A stretch of DNA of 64,000 nt from Tretioscincus oriximinensis (GCA_022410635.1 JAJVDF010000169.1:523052-587051), one strand, 5' to 3'; counted from the first letter of the stretch, positions 1-11,245 are shown. A program made the numbers and translations. Notes: generated by a model not told the origin, from the sequence alone.

Positions 1-150
1 CCTGACAAGTGAGATTTTCTGTGCTCATGACACACTCTTCCGTCCGCCATTTTGTTCACTGGTTCATTAGTCCTGTCTATGAAATGCTATTGGGTAGTTT
101 GATGTCAATATCAGTTTTCTGTACCTCATCCTCACAGGTTCTCATCGGAA
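1..150 (+). repeat. Dispersed repeat family G, copy 1 (cut by window edge)
   Basis: This shares an ordered series of blocks with 8812-8990 and 9440-9600: GACAAGT, GATTTTC, CCATTTTGTT-like, AGTCC, then CTATTGGGTAGTTT-like, then a TCAATATCAG-like block. Three diverged copies in one window show an interspersed repeat, probably a non-autonomous DNA element. The class cannot be fixed because no clear termini are seen at this copy. Confidence 0.5.
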
Positions 151-1240
151 CTAACCACATATAACCGTCCATAAACCTATATAGTAGCTTAACAACTGTT
201 TTCCTCAGTAAATCAATAAATTGGCTTTAAAAGCCATTGATAATATCTGGTGTGCAAATGGCTCCTANCTTTTATCTGTGGTTTTTCTTTCTTCCTTGAA
301 AAGCAGCTTCTAGAAAAAGAAAAGAGGAAATAAAAAAAGAAAAAACTCACTTCTGCAAGCAAACAGATATACAAGCAAAATTTTATCTCATTGTGTTGAC
401 TTGTAAGACAAGACAAATAAAAAGGTAGCCTATATCTCTGTATACTACTCTCCTGCCTGTCTCGTTTCTAATGGATGGGACATAATCGTGTAATTAGCAA
501 ACCCTATCCACATGTCAATTACAGTGCAAAAGCAGGAGGAAAATCTGTCAATTACAACTTTCCTTGCAATCAGACTGAAGATAAAGCTCTTCTTTTCTCA
601 CTTAACAGCTTGGGAACTAAATGACGCACTGCTGTTTTAGAGGATAAATAATATACAAGACAGCAAAATAAAGTAGATGTCAGGAAGAGAACAACCAACT
701 CGGTGCCTGCTGTCCAGTGAGTTTTGTGGATGAACAATTTACAACTTCTACAATCCTATGGTTCTACTACATCTTTACAATTTATTGTTGCAATACACAG
801 ACACAAGGTTTTAACTCTTTAATATAGACTTGGGCCTCAAAGCATCTCATTCAGAGGAAAAACATAGAATACTAGTGGAGTAAGCAACTGTGGGTAATGC
901 AGTGGGCTTCCAGCATTAGGTATTTCCTCCACTCACTGTCCTTATTTGGGCATTGAAGTGCAGTGCAAGATTATGGCCAGGTGTCGCAGTGGTCTCTAGC
1001 ATTTTGGGGTGGTTGGCTACAGCCTGTGGCCATGCCAAACATTCCAACATGGATTCTTCCATTTTGGAGGCAGCTGTCTCTGCAGGCAATCAGCTAATGA
1101 TGTTCTCCACCAGTGATGCAGAGTGTGGAGTTGCAGTCACTGAGTTGGCAATTGGTTAGAAGGCTGATCCCCAGTACGAATCTTATAATAAAGTGCTGTT
1201 GAATAGAGGGCAAAATCAAGAGTGCCTTCCAATATGACTT
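151..1240. other. AT-rich sequence without recognised features
   Basis: No exon, RNA gene or recognised repeat is seen. The short open frames here have no codon pattern or motif worth calling. The stretch at 960-1160 has higher GC and an open plus-strand frame but shows no splice signals or family resemblance. Confidence 0.4.
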
Positions 1241-1395
1241 AAGAACATAAGAAGAGCCATACTGGATCAGGCCACAGTCCATCTAGTCCAGCATTCTGTC
1301 TCACACAGAGGCCCATCAGATGTATCTGGGCAGTCCAAACAGAGGAAAGCAAAATATGCACCTGTTCACGACTCCCTGCAAACCCCGTTGCCTCC
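1241..1395 (-). mobile_element. CR1 LINE 3' end, minus orientation
   Basis: It begins AAGAACATAAGAAGAGCC, the reverse complement of the typical reptile CR1 terminus with TTCTTATG repeats. It continues into the conserved CTGGATCAGGCC, CATCTAGTCCAGCATTCTGT and CACAGAGGCCC blocks. The same blocks recur at 17319, 30858, 51893 and elsewhere in this window. Only the non-coding 3' tail is present, as is usual for 5'-truncated CR1 copies. Confidence 0.85.
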
Positions 1396-1634
1396 CATAA
1401 CGAAGGCAACATCCTATAGTCACCTGTTAAGAAAACAGAGCAGTAAAGAAGGTGTGTAAAGATGGAAGATTTAGAAAAGTCATTAGAGGCTTAAGGCTTA
1501 ACTTCTAGTTCCAACTTGCATTTGAGATTTTGAAAAAGTTAGTTTTTCAACTTTTCTTTTAAAATCAGTCCCAATATTCAGATTTAAAAATCAGCAGCAT
1601 CACATTTATAAAACTCTATATTTCCTAGGCTTTA

Positions 1635-2270
1635 GTCACAAACATTTTTTTTAAAAAAAGTAAAAATATTTATTATATGGTACAATAAAACAGGAACACA
1701 CAAGCAACCCAGGTAAGATAACACAAACAACTTAACTATATCACAAATCTATATCACAAATTTGTTGTGAAATCTTCCATAACAATTAAATAACACAATT
1801 TTCAAAAATTTATTTAAACGTATCAAAAAAACTGCAGTTTTTAAAAATATATTTATATATTTGTTACATATATATATTTGTTACATATATATATATATGG
1901 TTTAAAACTATTTTTACATAAATGTTACAATTCATCCATTTTCAAACATTTATAGCATTTAAAACATTTTCTTCCCTTTCTCTCTCTCCCTCCTCTTTGT
2001 TTACAAACATATTAAATTATCACCAATGGACTCACAACTGAAAAAAACATAGTCTTGATTTCATCATTTCACTGCTTATTTTTGCCCCTAAATAGTTTTT
2101 ATTAACCATTTTACAACCTCTTATTTTCTGAATATTCTCAGGGTTGTTAATTTTGGAATGAGAAATTTCAATTGCTATTGCATTAATTATGTAATCATAC
2201 AATTTCTGTATTCTCTATTTTGAACTATCTTTCCAACCACTTACTAGAACAATTGATATTTTGTAGTAGC
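1635..2270 (-). mobile_element. L1-like LINE 3' region, minus orientation
   Basis: The reverse complement of 2036-2270 matches the plus strand of 35885-36050 over several blocks: an ATGGTTAATA-like block, AACTATTTAGGGGCAAAAATA, and TTTAATATGTTTGTAAA followed by a purine GAGGGAGG run. The low-coordinate end is T/A rich, fitting the poly(A)-type end of a LINE lying on the minus strand. The L1 assignment rests on general resemblance to lizard L1 3' ends. An AT dinucleotide tract (about 1845-1905) lies inside it. Confidence 0.5.
1845..1905. repeat. AT-rich microsatellite (TA/TATATG)
   Basis: Two close copies of TTTGTTACATATATATAT lie side by side, followed by an ATATATATAT run. It looks like a small local duplication expanded within LINE-derived AT-rich DNA. 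Confidence 0.7.
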
Positions 2271-2599
2271 ACATTTTGGGAGAAGAGGAGAGGAAAGGGA
2301 AAAGGTGGGGAGGATTCAATTTACTGCCGTAAGTTTTTTTTCTACCGTTTTTGTGATATTTGCCTATAAAATTTCAATTAATAAATAAATAAATAACTTC
2401 ATAGAACAATCTCAGCACAGATGGTTACCTTACCAATAATATCTCTTACTTGTTCAGGCATATTCCCCTTGTTCTTATCTCTTTCACCTTCCTAATCTTT
2501 GTCCTCTTTTTAAAAATGTAATCAATTTTGCTACAGTATTATGTTCCATGTCTTACAGATAGACCAGACACTCTTCTACTATGTGTTTTATTAAACACA

Positions 2600-3205
2600 G
2601 ACTTCAGTGCATACCTCATAAACTAGATTCATTCACACGTGAGAAATACGGGGTGAAAAGCAGCAAAGTGGAATTAGAATTCCCTCCATTGTCTTCTGCT
2701 TTCTTCAGCCCTGTTTCAATAGCTGCACATGCTGGTAGTCTGGTCCTTTGGGGTCTTCTAGGAAAATCAGAACAACTCCCAAAAACTGGGGTCCATGGCT
2801 TCAAAGGATCTCCTCCCTTTTTTCCTGCAGCTAATTGGAGCCTCAGCTGGGAGCAGCCAAGAGAATCCAATCAGCTACAGGAAAAAGATGGGAAAGCCTG
2901 CAGCCATGGATCCCAGCCTTTAGAGATCCTCGTGCCTTTCCTAAAAGGTACCCCCTCCAAACAAAGTCGAACCTCCAGCTGTTCAGTTGGAGCTCCATCA
3001 GAGCTCACAGCAAAATCATCACCAGTGTGCACTTAAACTGCACTTGTGATGGATTTTTGAGCAAACACCACTCAGAAAACACATTCTTGTGTGGACTGAC
3101 CATGACTAATGCATTTTTCACTTGGATTATATGGAAAATGCATGCTCCCAATTACGTCCAATTAGATTTTGATCCCATTTTGTCCTCTAGTAACCATAGA
3201 TAACT
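2600..3205. repeat. Probable non-autonomous element, related to 41800-42180
   Basis: This shares ordered blocks with 41930-42030: CCAGTGTGCACTTAAAC versus CCAGAGTGCACTTAACC, then TGCACTT, a GTGG(A)TTTTT run, and CACTCAGA. The open frames on both strands (for example 2581-3036) have no recognisable domain and look accidental. The boundaries are approximate. Confidence 0.35.
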
Positions 3206-3229
3206 TAATAAATGGAAAAAGTCGTTGAA

Positions 3230-3457
3230 TAGGGATAAAGATCTGGTGCATAAAGAACTTTTATATTGAGCACTGAACCAGTAGAAAATGGTTTGCATTC
3301 ATATATTAATTAAGGCCAATTTGGGGAGGGGATATTTATTCATTCTGTATATCGTCCGTATTTCTTTTGTCCTGTTTCTCTTTTTTATTTGTATGTTTGT
3401 ATTTGTTATTTTTTTATATTTTTGTCTTATGAAATAAAAAAAATTAAAAAACCTTTA
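3230..3457 (+). mobile_element. Probable L1-like LINE 3' end, plus orientation
   Basis: A T-rich segment ends in TTATGAAATAAAAAAAATTAAAAAA, a polyadenylation-like signal followed by an A-rich tail. This is the usual look of squamate L1 3' ends. No coding part is present. Confidence 0.4.
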
Positions 3458-3904
3458 AAACTCTATTCCATTCTCTTGCTTCAGCCAATGTAAACAGAAC
3501 ATACCAGGAAAGGGCAGGCCCTTCCTACTGCTGGATTCTGCTATGGGTGGAAATGAGCTTAGTTCTTGGCTTTTCCCCCGAAAAAATGAACGACTGGTGG
3601 CAGTATACTGATAATTGCTGCTAACTAAAACAGTACAACCAGATTCAGCATAGGAAGTCAGGTAAACAGAACTGACAAATTCAGAGCCTTTTCTTCATTT
3701 GATAGACTTCCTGATTCAAAGATTTTCCTTAGATATACACAAGGTTGCTGCAGGCCTGCACATTTTACAAAGTATGGCTGATTGAAAAGCTTTGAAATAT
3801 ATGCATCTCTTTCCCCTTTGATTTATTTATATAAAATATTTATTTATTCCAACAAAAAATCCATTCAAAATATATGCAAAAAAGAGTAATCCATACAAGA
3901 TTAA

Positions 3905-4128
3905 CCCAATGTATCTCAGTCTTAGCCTGCAGCTCTAGCCAACTCAACTATTCGAAAGAGATGCAAAGTTGTAATTTGCATATCAATTAGATAAATGAGT
4001 ACTATCATTAACCTGATGGGAAAGATAGAATAAGATGTAAGCCTTAGAGTGAAAATTAACCCTGTAAATCGCTCTGGAAAAGAGCAGGGTATAAAAACTC
4101 AATTCTTTTTCTTCTTCTTTTTCTCCCT
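3905..4128 (+). mobile_element. tRNA-derived SINE, head B with Bov-B-like tail (old copy)
   Basis: The order of blocks matches 54415-54729: CTCAGTC, GCCTGCAGCTCTAGCCAACTC, CTATTCGAAAG, TGATGGGAAAGATAGAAT, GTAAGCCTT, TGTAAATCGCTCT, GGGTATAAAAACTCAA, then CTTCTTC. The head is truncated and diverged, so this is an old insertion. Confidence 0.7.
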
Positions 4129-4159
4129 CCCTCCTACCCACCATTTGGGATTAGCCTAG

Positions 4160-4330
4160 AGTGTCTTTAATGCTCTTTGGATTTGCATTTGTATAAATCT
4201 ATGGTGAGGCCACATTTGGAATACTGTGTACAATTGTGGTATCTACACCTTAAAAGGTTATTGTGGAATGGAGAAGGTACAAAAAAGGGCCACAAGAATG
4301 ATCAAGGGGCTGGAGCATCAGGCTGGGATA
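4160..4330 (+). mobile_element. CR1 LINE fragment (end of the RT frame region)
   Basis: The frame at 4177 reads LYKSMVRPHLEYCVQLW, close to the conserved CR1 segment with VRPHLEYC and Q(F/L)W. It is followed by GAGAAGGTACAAAAAAGGGCCACAAG and GATCAAGGGGCTGGAGCA-type sequence, also typical of the CR1 3' region. The frame is broken afterwards, so this is a dead fragment. Confidence 0.8.
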
Positions 4331-4530
4331 TCCAGTTCTTCCAAGTGCAATATAACTTATCGGATTTCTTCATATTTGAATTGTTAATTGACTACAATAT
4401 TTTGATATTCTCTGTGTCAATGAGTAGTAAAGATTATCAGAAGTTGCCCACATGCTATAGGCAACTTGTGACAGAGATGTACAGGAGAACTGCCCATCTA
4501 TTTTTGACATGTGCTGAGCTGTTTCAATAA

Positions 4531-5890
4531 TAGAAGAGCCTTCTGTCACATTCTATGCCAGCCAGCTATCCAGAATATTTCAGTTCACTCAGAGGCTATC
4601 TGTTATTTCTTCGCAAACACGGGATGAATATGACTGCATTCACTTTACTGACCGTAGGGACTGATTCTATGAAAAAATAAACAGACATCACAATAATATC
4701 TAGAGACACAATAGAGGCTGCTTTTTTGTTCCAAGCTGCAGGTGTCTTAATAGTAGTATATAAGATACAGTACAGGTTTATTTTGGTTTGCAGTTATAAT
4801 ACATTTTTGACAGATACAAGAAAATATGTCTTTCTGCACTTGAGAACTAAATTCTCTTGTCTTTCTGTAATAAGTAATATTCCCAAAGCTGGGGAAAACA
4901 AGTNAATTTTCTATGGCTACCTAAACAGGTTAATACATTTCTTAAGAGCAATCAGTAGAAACCTGTTCACTTTGAATTAAAATAATGTCAGTAAAATAAT
5001 GTAAGCTACTTACCAAAAAAAAGGGGGAAGGGGGGATAATACAGAGCATGAGATGGAAACATCAAGCCTCCATCCCACCAAAGAAAAGAGGAAAAAGTTG
5101 TCAAAAATCTGGAAACATGACCGCATCCATACACATTAAAAAGCAGGTCAATGGGGGTTTAGCGATGGCAGCATCTTGTCTCTAACCCTGTTCTTTTATA
5201 CGTTTAACAATGGAATAGGTACATTTCTGTGGCCGACTATTAAGGGTGCCTCCCCAGAACATGTTTGCGATTCCACCTCACCTACCTTCAATTTTCCACG
5301 TTATTTCCTGTCTTCATGTTACATTTCCTTGTATTCTGAGCAAATGGCATTTCCCTTAAGTCATTGCTGCGCTTGCCTTAATGCAATTCTCAGCATTCTC
5401 TATATGCCAATAGCCAATGAACTTTTACATTTAGCCTCAAAGTCTCACGAGATGTACTCACATTACTGAAAACCTAGGAAGACTATTTTTCAGCTTTTCA
5501 AAACGGCCACTGAAGAATCAGATAAACAGTGATGGCTGGAAAATTTGATACCACTTGCCTTTTTAGTGAGTGGAACATTGAACTTGCATGAACTAGTGGG
5601 TCACATTCTATGTGATGTTGCTAGCATCTAGATAAAAATTATTCATGGTGATGCAGCCTCAGCTGGTTTTCTGGCCAACTATACATTTTTATGAAACCTG
5701 TTAAGTATTTGATTGTTTCTCTACCAGACGTTGCCTCTTGTTGCCCCAGGGGCTTTTTCACATAAGAGGATTAGTTTCTGCTATTTACCTGTTTTTCTAA
5801 CCTGCAATTCATCACCTTACTAAAGTTGCATATGCTTTGTCTTCTCCCATACACAATTTCCTATAAATACCTGACCCTGACATTAGTCCC
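4531..5890. other. No recognised feature
   Basis: AT-rich sequence with a few open frames (such as 5176-5469) that lack any recognisable domain. Nothing here can be assigned with confidence. Confidence 0.4.
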
Positions 5891-5892
5891 TC

Positions 5893-6011
5893 AGCATCTG
5901 AAGAAGTAGACGTGTCTACGAAAGCTTATGCCACCCACTTTTCTCAAGTTAGTCTCAAAGTGCTGCTAGCTCCTTTGCTGGACTTTCTACTAACATGGCT
6001 ATTTCTCTAAA
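5893..6011 (+). mobile_element. Short reptile repeat family C, monomer
   Basis: Contains the family blocks GAAGAAGTAGACGTGTCTAC, GAAAGCTTATGCCACCCACT, TCAAGTTAGTCTCAAAGTGC, CCTTTGCTGGACTTTCT and ending GGCTATTTCTCTAAA. Five other copies occur in the window (30153, 37527, 48259, 51684 and 53407). No clear target duplication is visible at this copy. Confidence 0.85.
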
Positions 6012-6130
6012 AGTGGCAGGAAGAGTGATGGCAAATATGCTCTGGGTCTCTCAGTGCTGCTGCATCAGCTATGGGGGGCAGTGTTCTTCACCTGAGGGTA
6101 GTGACCCTGAGGAGAAGGCACTTCAGTCCT

Positions 6131-6300
6131 GACATAACCACATAAAAAACAGGATAACCCCTTGCAACTTTAATGGATATCGAAGAAAGGTACTTTCATC
6201 AAACACAGTTCCTAATGCCTGCAACAACTAGGTGGGAAATCATTTTTTCACATCTACTAAAGGTGCAACGCTCTATCCCAGTTTTTATGTGGAAACCCTA
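6131..6300. mobile_element. hAT-like MITE family E (inverted termini)
   Basis: The left end CATAACCACATAAAAAACAGG pairs with the right end GTTTTTATGTGGAAACCCTA. Inside, TGCAACTTTAATGG pairs with CTAAAGGTGCAACG. Related copies lie at 8170, 14808, 33010, 38205 and 53888. The TAGGGTT-type terminus is typical of hAT elements. There is no coding capacity. Confidence 0.6.
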
Positions 6301-7030
6301 CTCATACTTCTTTGCCAGCTAGCTTTCTGGCAACCAGTCTCTCCCCCCCTCCCCTCCCAGAAAATGAGTGACTAAGGCTGTGTAATAGGTACCTTGGGGT
6401 GCAGATTCACGGGGACTTTAAAGTGGAGAGGAAAATGGAATTTTCCACTCAGTTTTGAAAATGAAGTGAAGGCATAAGATAAAGGCAATTTTGCCTCAGC
6501 TTTGAACACTTGTTAAAGCCCCCATTCCCTCGCCTTCCCTCCCGATTCCCAAGCCTCTTTCCCTTGTCTTGTCTCCCCTTTGCCAAGCTTTTTTCCCTTG
6601 CCTTGTCTCCTGATTCCCAAGGACTCCTCCTTTTTAAAAGCCATTTCTATAGCTTCTCACCACACAAACTTTTAAAAACTCATTTCTTACTGTTAGAGAA
6701 GAGAGTGTTTGTCTGTCCGAATCACCTCAGTTCATTTACAAGCTCGTAACTGATATTTGCACGGAGAATGTGAATGCAGCAATTGATGCAAGGTTTAAAC
6801 TGAGGAAATCCCAATGAAAGGATTCGTTAGATTGATGCACAAAACTGATGTTGATAAATTCTGGACTGCTTGCCTCTTAACCTAACTTCACCCTCCTAGC
6901 AATGAGTTCTGATTGGATACAAAATAATCTATAAGCTGTTAGGACTAACAAATCGCATTCTAAACCTGCTACTGTTAAATCACTCTACTTGGTTCAAAAG
7001 ATATAATTTCTTACTGTTTGTTTACTTTGA
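6301..7030. other. No recognised feature
   Basis: Pyrimidine-rich from about 6520 to 6650, otherwise unremarkable. No splice-bounded exon or known repeat is seen. Confidence 0.35.
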
Positions 7031-7044
7031 GCACCTATCATGTT

Positions 7045-7510
7045 GAGCCTCCACCCAGACTGCTGTCTTTTGTAGCAAAATCATTCCTCCATACTGTATG
7101 TATCATGGAAACGTCTTCTCTTCCTCATGCATTTCCATACAACTCCCATGAANTCCTGTTTCTCTTCTGTCATTGGCTGGTGACCCTTCCATGTTACTGG
7201 GCAGGTGAATGCAAAAGGGTGGGGGAGCCTCAGTTCAAAAAATTCCAATTTTTGCAGCTACTGGGAGGCTTTTAATTAAACAAAATAGTGTATTTTTTAT
7301 CCCTAGCAGATAAAACACCCTTTACATGACATGAAGTAGAGACATTACCCTAAGGAATCAGCATAAAAGAATTAGGTGGGAAAAGCACAATATTGGATCT
7401 TTCCGATGCTACCATTGCTGGATCCCCGCAGTAAGCAAAACAAATATCTCATAATCACACCATATTAGAGTGAAGAAAAACACATCTGGAAGCACCCAAA
7501 GAGCCTGTCA
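7045..7510. repeat. Dispersed repeat family H, copy 1
   Basis: Shares ordered blocks with 22330-22830: CTCCCATGAANTCCTGTTTCTC, CTGTCATTGGCTG, GGTGAATGCAAAAGGGTGGG, GAGCCTCAGTT, then GGAATCAGCATAAAAG, TGCTGGAT(C/T)CC and ATAATCA(C/T)(A/G)CCAT. The two copies differ at many bases. It is probably a non-autonomous DNA element of about 450-500 bp. Confidence 0.5.
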
Positions 7511-7529
7511 TATTGGATTGCTACTACCA

Positions 7530-8165
7530 TTGCATTAATTTTCACCATTCTGACGTTGTTTCTTCTCGCATTGTTATGTGCTTCAAACTTCTCAATAAAA
7601 GTATATTTGTGTTGAAATCGGCCTTGTTATTTCTTCTTCGTGAGTACAAATTATTCAACTGATTAAGCCAAATCAGATGTGAGACTGTTGCTAAGATGTG
7701 AGCCTAGAATTGTTCTAAAAAAACTGCCACCATCTCTCCCCCCCCCTCCTCTTTCTGTGACAGGCGTTAAATATCGCAGGAATTGGCACAGCTATTCATA
7801 TTGTTTCAAAACCTGTTTCTTATGACTCCTATTGTATTTAATGGTGGTATCTTTACTTCTTTTCTTCTCTGTTCAAAATTGTTTTATTTTCAGTTTAACT
7901 CTTTATAACAAAACCAATATCATTTTATGAGGGCAACAATTTTGCTTCTTACAAAATAAATGGAAATCTGTGTACAAAATAAAAATGCAAATGTCCCTCA
8001 TCGTGGTCTCCTTTGAGATCAGAAGAAGAGATAGATGTTCCAGCCACTGAAAAGCTTTTTTTTTTTTGCCTGGGCAGCAATATTACTAAGCAAAATTGCC
8101 TTAGTGGTTTAGTTTATGTATTATATGCCAAATTAATATTTTATTCCAATAGGTGACTGAACTTT
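7530..8165. other. No recognised feature
   Basis: AT-rich sequence with short homopolymers (a poly-C run near 7737 and poly-T near 8057). No gene or repeat could be assigned. Confidence 0.35.
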
Positions 8166-8169
8166 TATG

Positions 8170-8320
8170 TAGGCTTCCCACATAAAAACTGAGATAGCGC
8201 TTTGAACCTTTAATGGCTATAGATGAATTAATATTTGCTGCACCAGGGGAGAGAAAAAAAATCATTTTTTCGTATCCGTTAATGGTGAAAAGCTCCATCT
8301 TGTTTTTTTATTGGGAACAA
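8170..8320. mobile_element. hAT-like MITE family E
   Basis: The left end TAGGCTTCCCACATAAAAAC and inner GCTTTGAACCTTTAATGG pair with the right-hand GTTAATGGTGAAAAGCTCC and TTATTGGGAAC. The internal block CTGCACCAGGGGAGA also occurs in the copy at 33010 (CTGCATCTGGGGAGA). Confidence 0.6.
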
Positions 8321-8529
8321 TATTTTAAGGCAACTGGGTACTCAGCAGAGCAGATTGCCTTAATAAATGTGGCACCTACATCTAGTGGTCATTATTGCTA
8401 CCTTCTGAAGAAGTCAACCACCTATTGTGCTGTAAATCGTTCCGATATCTTGTTGCATATCCATAAAACACAGTTGGCACACGAGTTTGCAAGTTTGTGC
8501 CATACTACTAAGGCTATATCCAAACAACT

Positions 8530-8720
8530 AGGCTGACCAGATGACCCTTTTGGGGCGTGGTTGAAAACCTATTTTTGGGGTGCCTCCCGTTTTTTTCTGA
8601 GGGGAAAANTTTTTTTCGAAAAAAAATCTTTTTTTGAAAAAAATTTCCTCAGAAAAAACTGGGAGGCACCCCAAAACCGGGTTTTCAACCCCCCCAAAAA
8701 AGGGGTCATCTGGTCAGCCT
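8530..8720. mobile_element. Palindromic foldback element family D, copy 1
   Basis: AGGCTGACCAGATGACCC at the left end mirrors GGGTCATCTGGTCAGCCT at the right. The arms continue almost unbroken through a GTTGAAAACC block, a GGGGTGCCTCCCGTTTTTTC block and a TTTTTTCGAAAAAAA centre, so nearly the whole 191 bp can fold into one hairpin. Copies at 11070, 23205 and 55015 share both arms and termini. It has no coding capacity. Flanking bases are only weakly repeated here. Confidence 0.85.
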
Positions 8721-8722
8721 AA

Positions 8723-8990
8723 CACAGCACTTGTTTATTCCAGATTTTCACAATACTCCAGTTAATCAGTTTTCTAGCTTTAAAGCCCTGCGTTCATACC
8801 TTTACAGTTTATTCCAAATTTTTTGGCAGTTCTTAGAAAATAAGATTTTCCATGCTTGTGTCCCTCTTCCCTGGCAACCATTTTGTTTTGTGGCTGTGAA
8901 GAGGAAGTGCAGTAGTCCCGCCTCCCAAATGATATTGGTTAGTCTACTGTCAGTATCAGGCGTCACACACACTCCTTTTGTGAGGTGAGG
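8723..8990 (+). repeat. Dispersed repeat family G, copy 2
   Basis: Begins CTTGTTTATTCCAGATTTTC (compare CCTTGTTTATTCTGATATTTTC at 9347) and runs through GATTTTCCATGC, CAACCATTTT, GTGCAGTAGTCC, CTCCCAAAT and GATATTGGTTAGT. It is directly followed, after about 340 bp, by copy 3 in the same orientation. Confidence 0.55.
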
Positions 8991-9329
8991 TAGAGTTTAT
9001 GGGAATATAAACTTATTCCCAAATTGACATTCTTGCAGTTTCTTGCTAAAAATTATCCACATAGCATAGCTCTTCCGATTTAACCCTCTCAAATTGACAG
9101 CTGGTTTTCCCGGTTTACCAATAATTTCATAATCAGCTTTAAAATCCACATTCTGCTGGTTTATTTTACAGGCTGGTAAAGCAAATGCAATAGAAATTTG
9201 ATTTTCAATTGGATTGTTAAGCTTACAACTGGGGCCATGAACAATAATGTCCTTGGGCCTCAGCACAGGCATCAATGAAGATGATGGGATAAGGGAAGGA
9301 CATCTCAAGTCATGTAGAGTCCTAATTTA

Positions 9330-9600
9330 GGCTGCATCCATATGGTCCTTGTTTATTCTGATATTTTCTGATAATCTGTTTCATTGATTGATCGATATTA
9401 ATTCATGCATTTACTGTATATTCCAGCTTTATCTATTTTGTCAGCTCGACAAGTAGGATTTTCCATGCACATGACTCCCCCCCATCAACCATTTATTTTT
9501 GGTTATTAACCAGAAGTTACAGTAGTCCCTCCTTCCAAATACTATTGGATAGTTTCCTATCAATAACAGATTCCTTCACCTTCCACCTTCATAGTTTGTC
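9330..9600 (+). repeat. Dispersed repeat family G, copy 3
   Basis: The same block order as the copy at 8723 and the truncated copy at 1: GACAAGTAGGATTTTCCATGC, ACAGTAGTCC, CTTCCAAATACTATTGG, ATCAATAACAG. The start GGCTGCATCCATATGG resembles the GGCTGCATCCACA terminus of the element at 44495, which hints at a related DNA transposon end. Confidence 0.5.
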
Positions 9601-10050
9601 ACCCAAACTATTTACACTAGCCACATATTAGAGCCCTTTCGCTATGAAACAAACCTGGGCTATGTTCTCATAGGGGTGAAAGAAGTAGTTTTGAGAACTC
9701 CAAAGTGAATTCGATTCTCTCTGCCATTTTCTTCCATTTCCGTTTCCATCTCCATTTTAGCTCCATTTCATCGTTTGCGTAAAATTTTCATTGGCTTCTG
9801 GAGTTAGCACCCATCTTGTGGACCCTACTGGATGTGACCTCTTTTCACACTCTACTCAGCCTTTTTTAAAATGTGCCACGTTTTATGCAAATCCATATTT
9901 TTTTATTTAAAAAATCATTTCATGTATTATGCAGATTTTTAAATTGGAGGTATGCTTTTTAACCCCATCCTACCAGATACTTCTAGAGTAAAATGTTGAG
10001 TAATGGAAAGTGTGTGTTGAAAATGCAATAGTTGTAGGAGGAATTATATA

Positions 10051-10124
10051 CTGCTCAAAACAAGTAAGGGAACACTTTAACATAACATGTTATGTTAATG
10101 TGTTCCCTTAATTGTTTTGAGCAG
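10051..10124. mobile_element. 74-bp Tc1/mariner-type hairpin MITE
   Basis: CTGCTCAAAACAAGTAAGGG followed by AACAC mirrors GTGTTCCCTTAATTGTTTTG followed by AGCAG, and the centre AACATAACATGTTATGTT is itself palindromic. TA dinucleotides flank both ends (10049-10050 and 10125-10126). The terminal sequence resembles the ACTGCTCAAAAAAAT...AAGGGAACAC termini of vertebrate Tc1-like transposons. All internal sequence is missing. Confidence 0.8.
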
Positions 10125-10129
10125 TATAT

Positions 10130-11060
10130 ATATATATACATTAGGCTACTGCTCTCTACTGTGTCCTTAGCAATGGCTTGAGAGCATGATCATAATTCTG
10201 AGCAATGGTGCTGCTAGTGTTGACTTCTTCATTGTGGGTCATTGCTGCAGCCGCTGGTGTGTTCTAATGGCCTATCCAAGATGTATGCTCAGCATGCCAA
10301 GGGCTTGGCCATAGACATCTCTGCAGTTTTCCTCCAGCCTGAATTTGCTTGTTCTGAAAATTCATCATGAATCTTTTGACTCCAGCTTACACATCCTTAG
10401 ATGAACTCATACATCCATTATTTATCTTGGTTTGTTTTGACTATTATTGTTTTGCTTTCCTAAACTGAAGGACATAGGAAAGAGAGGAGGGGTGTAGTCC
10501 CAGTGGACAAGAATACCACTACAATTCTTTCCAAACATTAAAGCAAAAAGTACACTGGCCCTCAAGGGCTGATTTCTGGTCCCTGAAAGGAATTATGGTA
10601 AACAAATATTATTATGTGCTAAGAATAGTAGCTTTGCAGGACAATTCACAATGAGGCCCAAAAAACATAAGCTATTTAAAATGTAGCAGATACCTACATA
10701 TACTGTATTATCAAAATTATTCATTTTTTTTTAAAAAAAGGAGGAACAGTGGGTACATGTAGTGTGGCAATTACAATTAAGGCCTCCTTTATTGTGTAAT
10801 GAGGAACTTCAAGCAGACAGGGATAGTGGAAAAATTTATTTAAATGCTGTTAAAATTAAAATTCTTAATTTGTTAAAATGCTTGACAAACTGACTGAAAT
10901 ACACTTCCATCACTCATACTAAAGGAAAAAAGCTCCAATACAGTTACAGTATGTGCTATTCTGACACATACCGGTACTTTCAATCTATATTTAGTCCTGA
11001 CAAACTGGACTAAATCAGGAAAAACATAGGCTTAGTCCAGTTCTTGAAGACTGAAGATGG
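10130..11060. other. No recognised feature
   Basis: AT-rich sequence without a recognisable exon or repeat. A TA microsatellite tail (about 10124-10140) adjoins the hairpin at its left edge. Confidence 0.35.
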
Positions 11061-11069
11061 ACTTCAAGT

Positions 11070-11245
11070 AGGCTGACCAGATGACCCCTTTTGGAGGGGG
11101 TGTTGAAAACCCGTTTTTGGGTTTTTTCTGAAGAATTTGTTTTCAAAAAAATATTTTTTTTAATTTTTTTTCCTCAGAAAAAAAGGGAGGCACCCCAAAA
11201 ACAGGATTTCAACCCACCCCCAAAAAGGGGTCATCTGATCAGCCT
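11070..11245. mobile_element. Palindromic foldback element family D, copy 2
   Basis: Termini AGGCTGACCAGATGACCCC and GGGGTCATCTGATCAGCCT. The flanks carry a perfect direct repeat ACTTCAAGT (11061-11069 and 11246-11254), so this is a clean insertion with an 8-9 bp target duplication (the exact length depends on whether the terminal A belongs to the element). An 8-9 bp duplication fits hAT- or Mutator-type transposition better than Tc1/mariner. Confidence 0.88.

Noticed and set aside
2581..3203. Open frames of 151 and 122 codons
   Set aside because: No recognisable motif, and they overlap in different frames. The region shares blocks with 41930-42030, so it is repeat-derived.
8997..9308. 103-codon minus-strand frame between two family G repeats
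   Set aside because: No family resemblance or start context. It is kept only as a possible part of a larger element in the findings.
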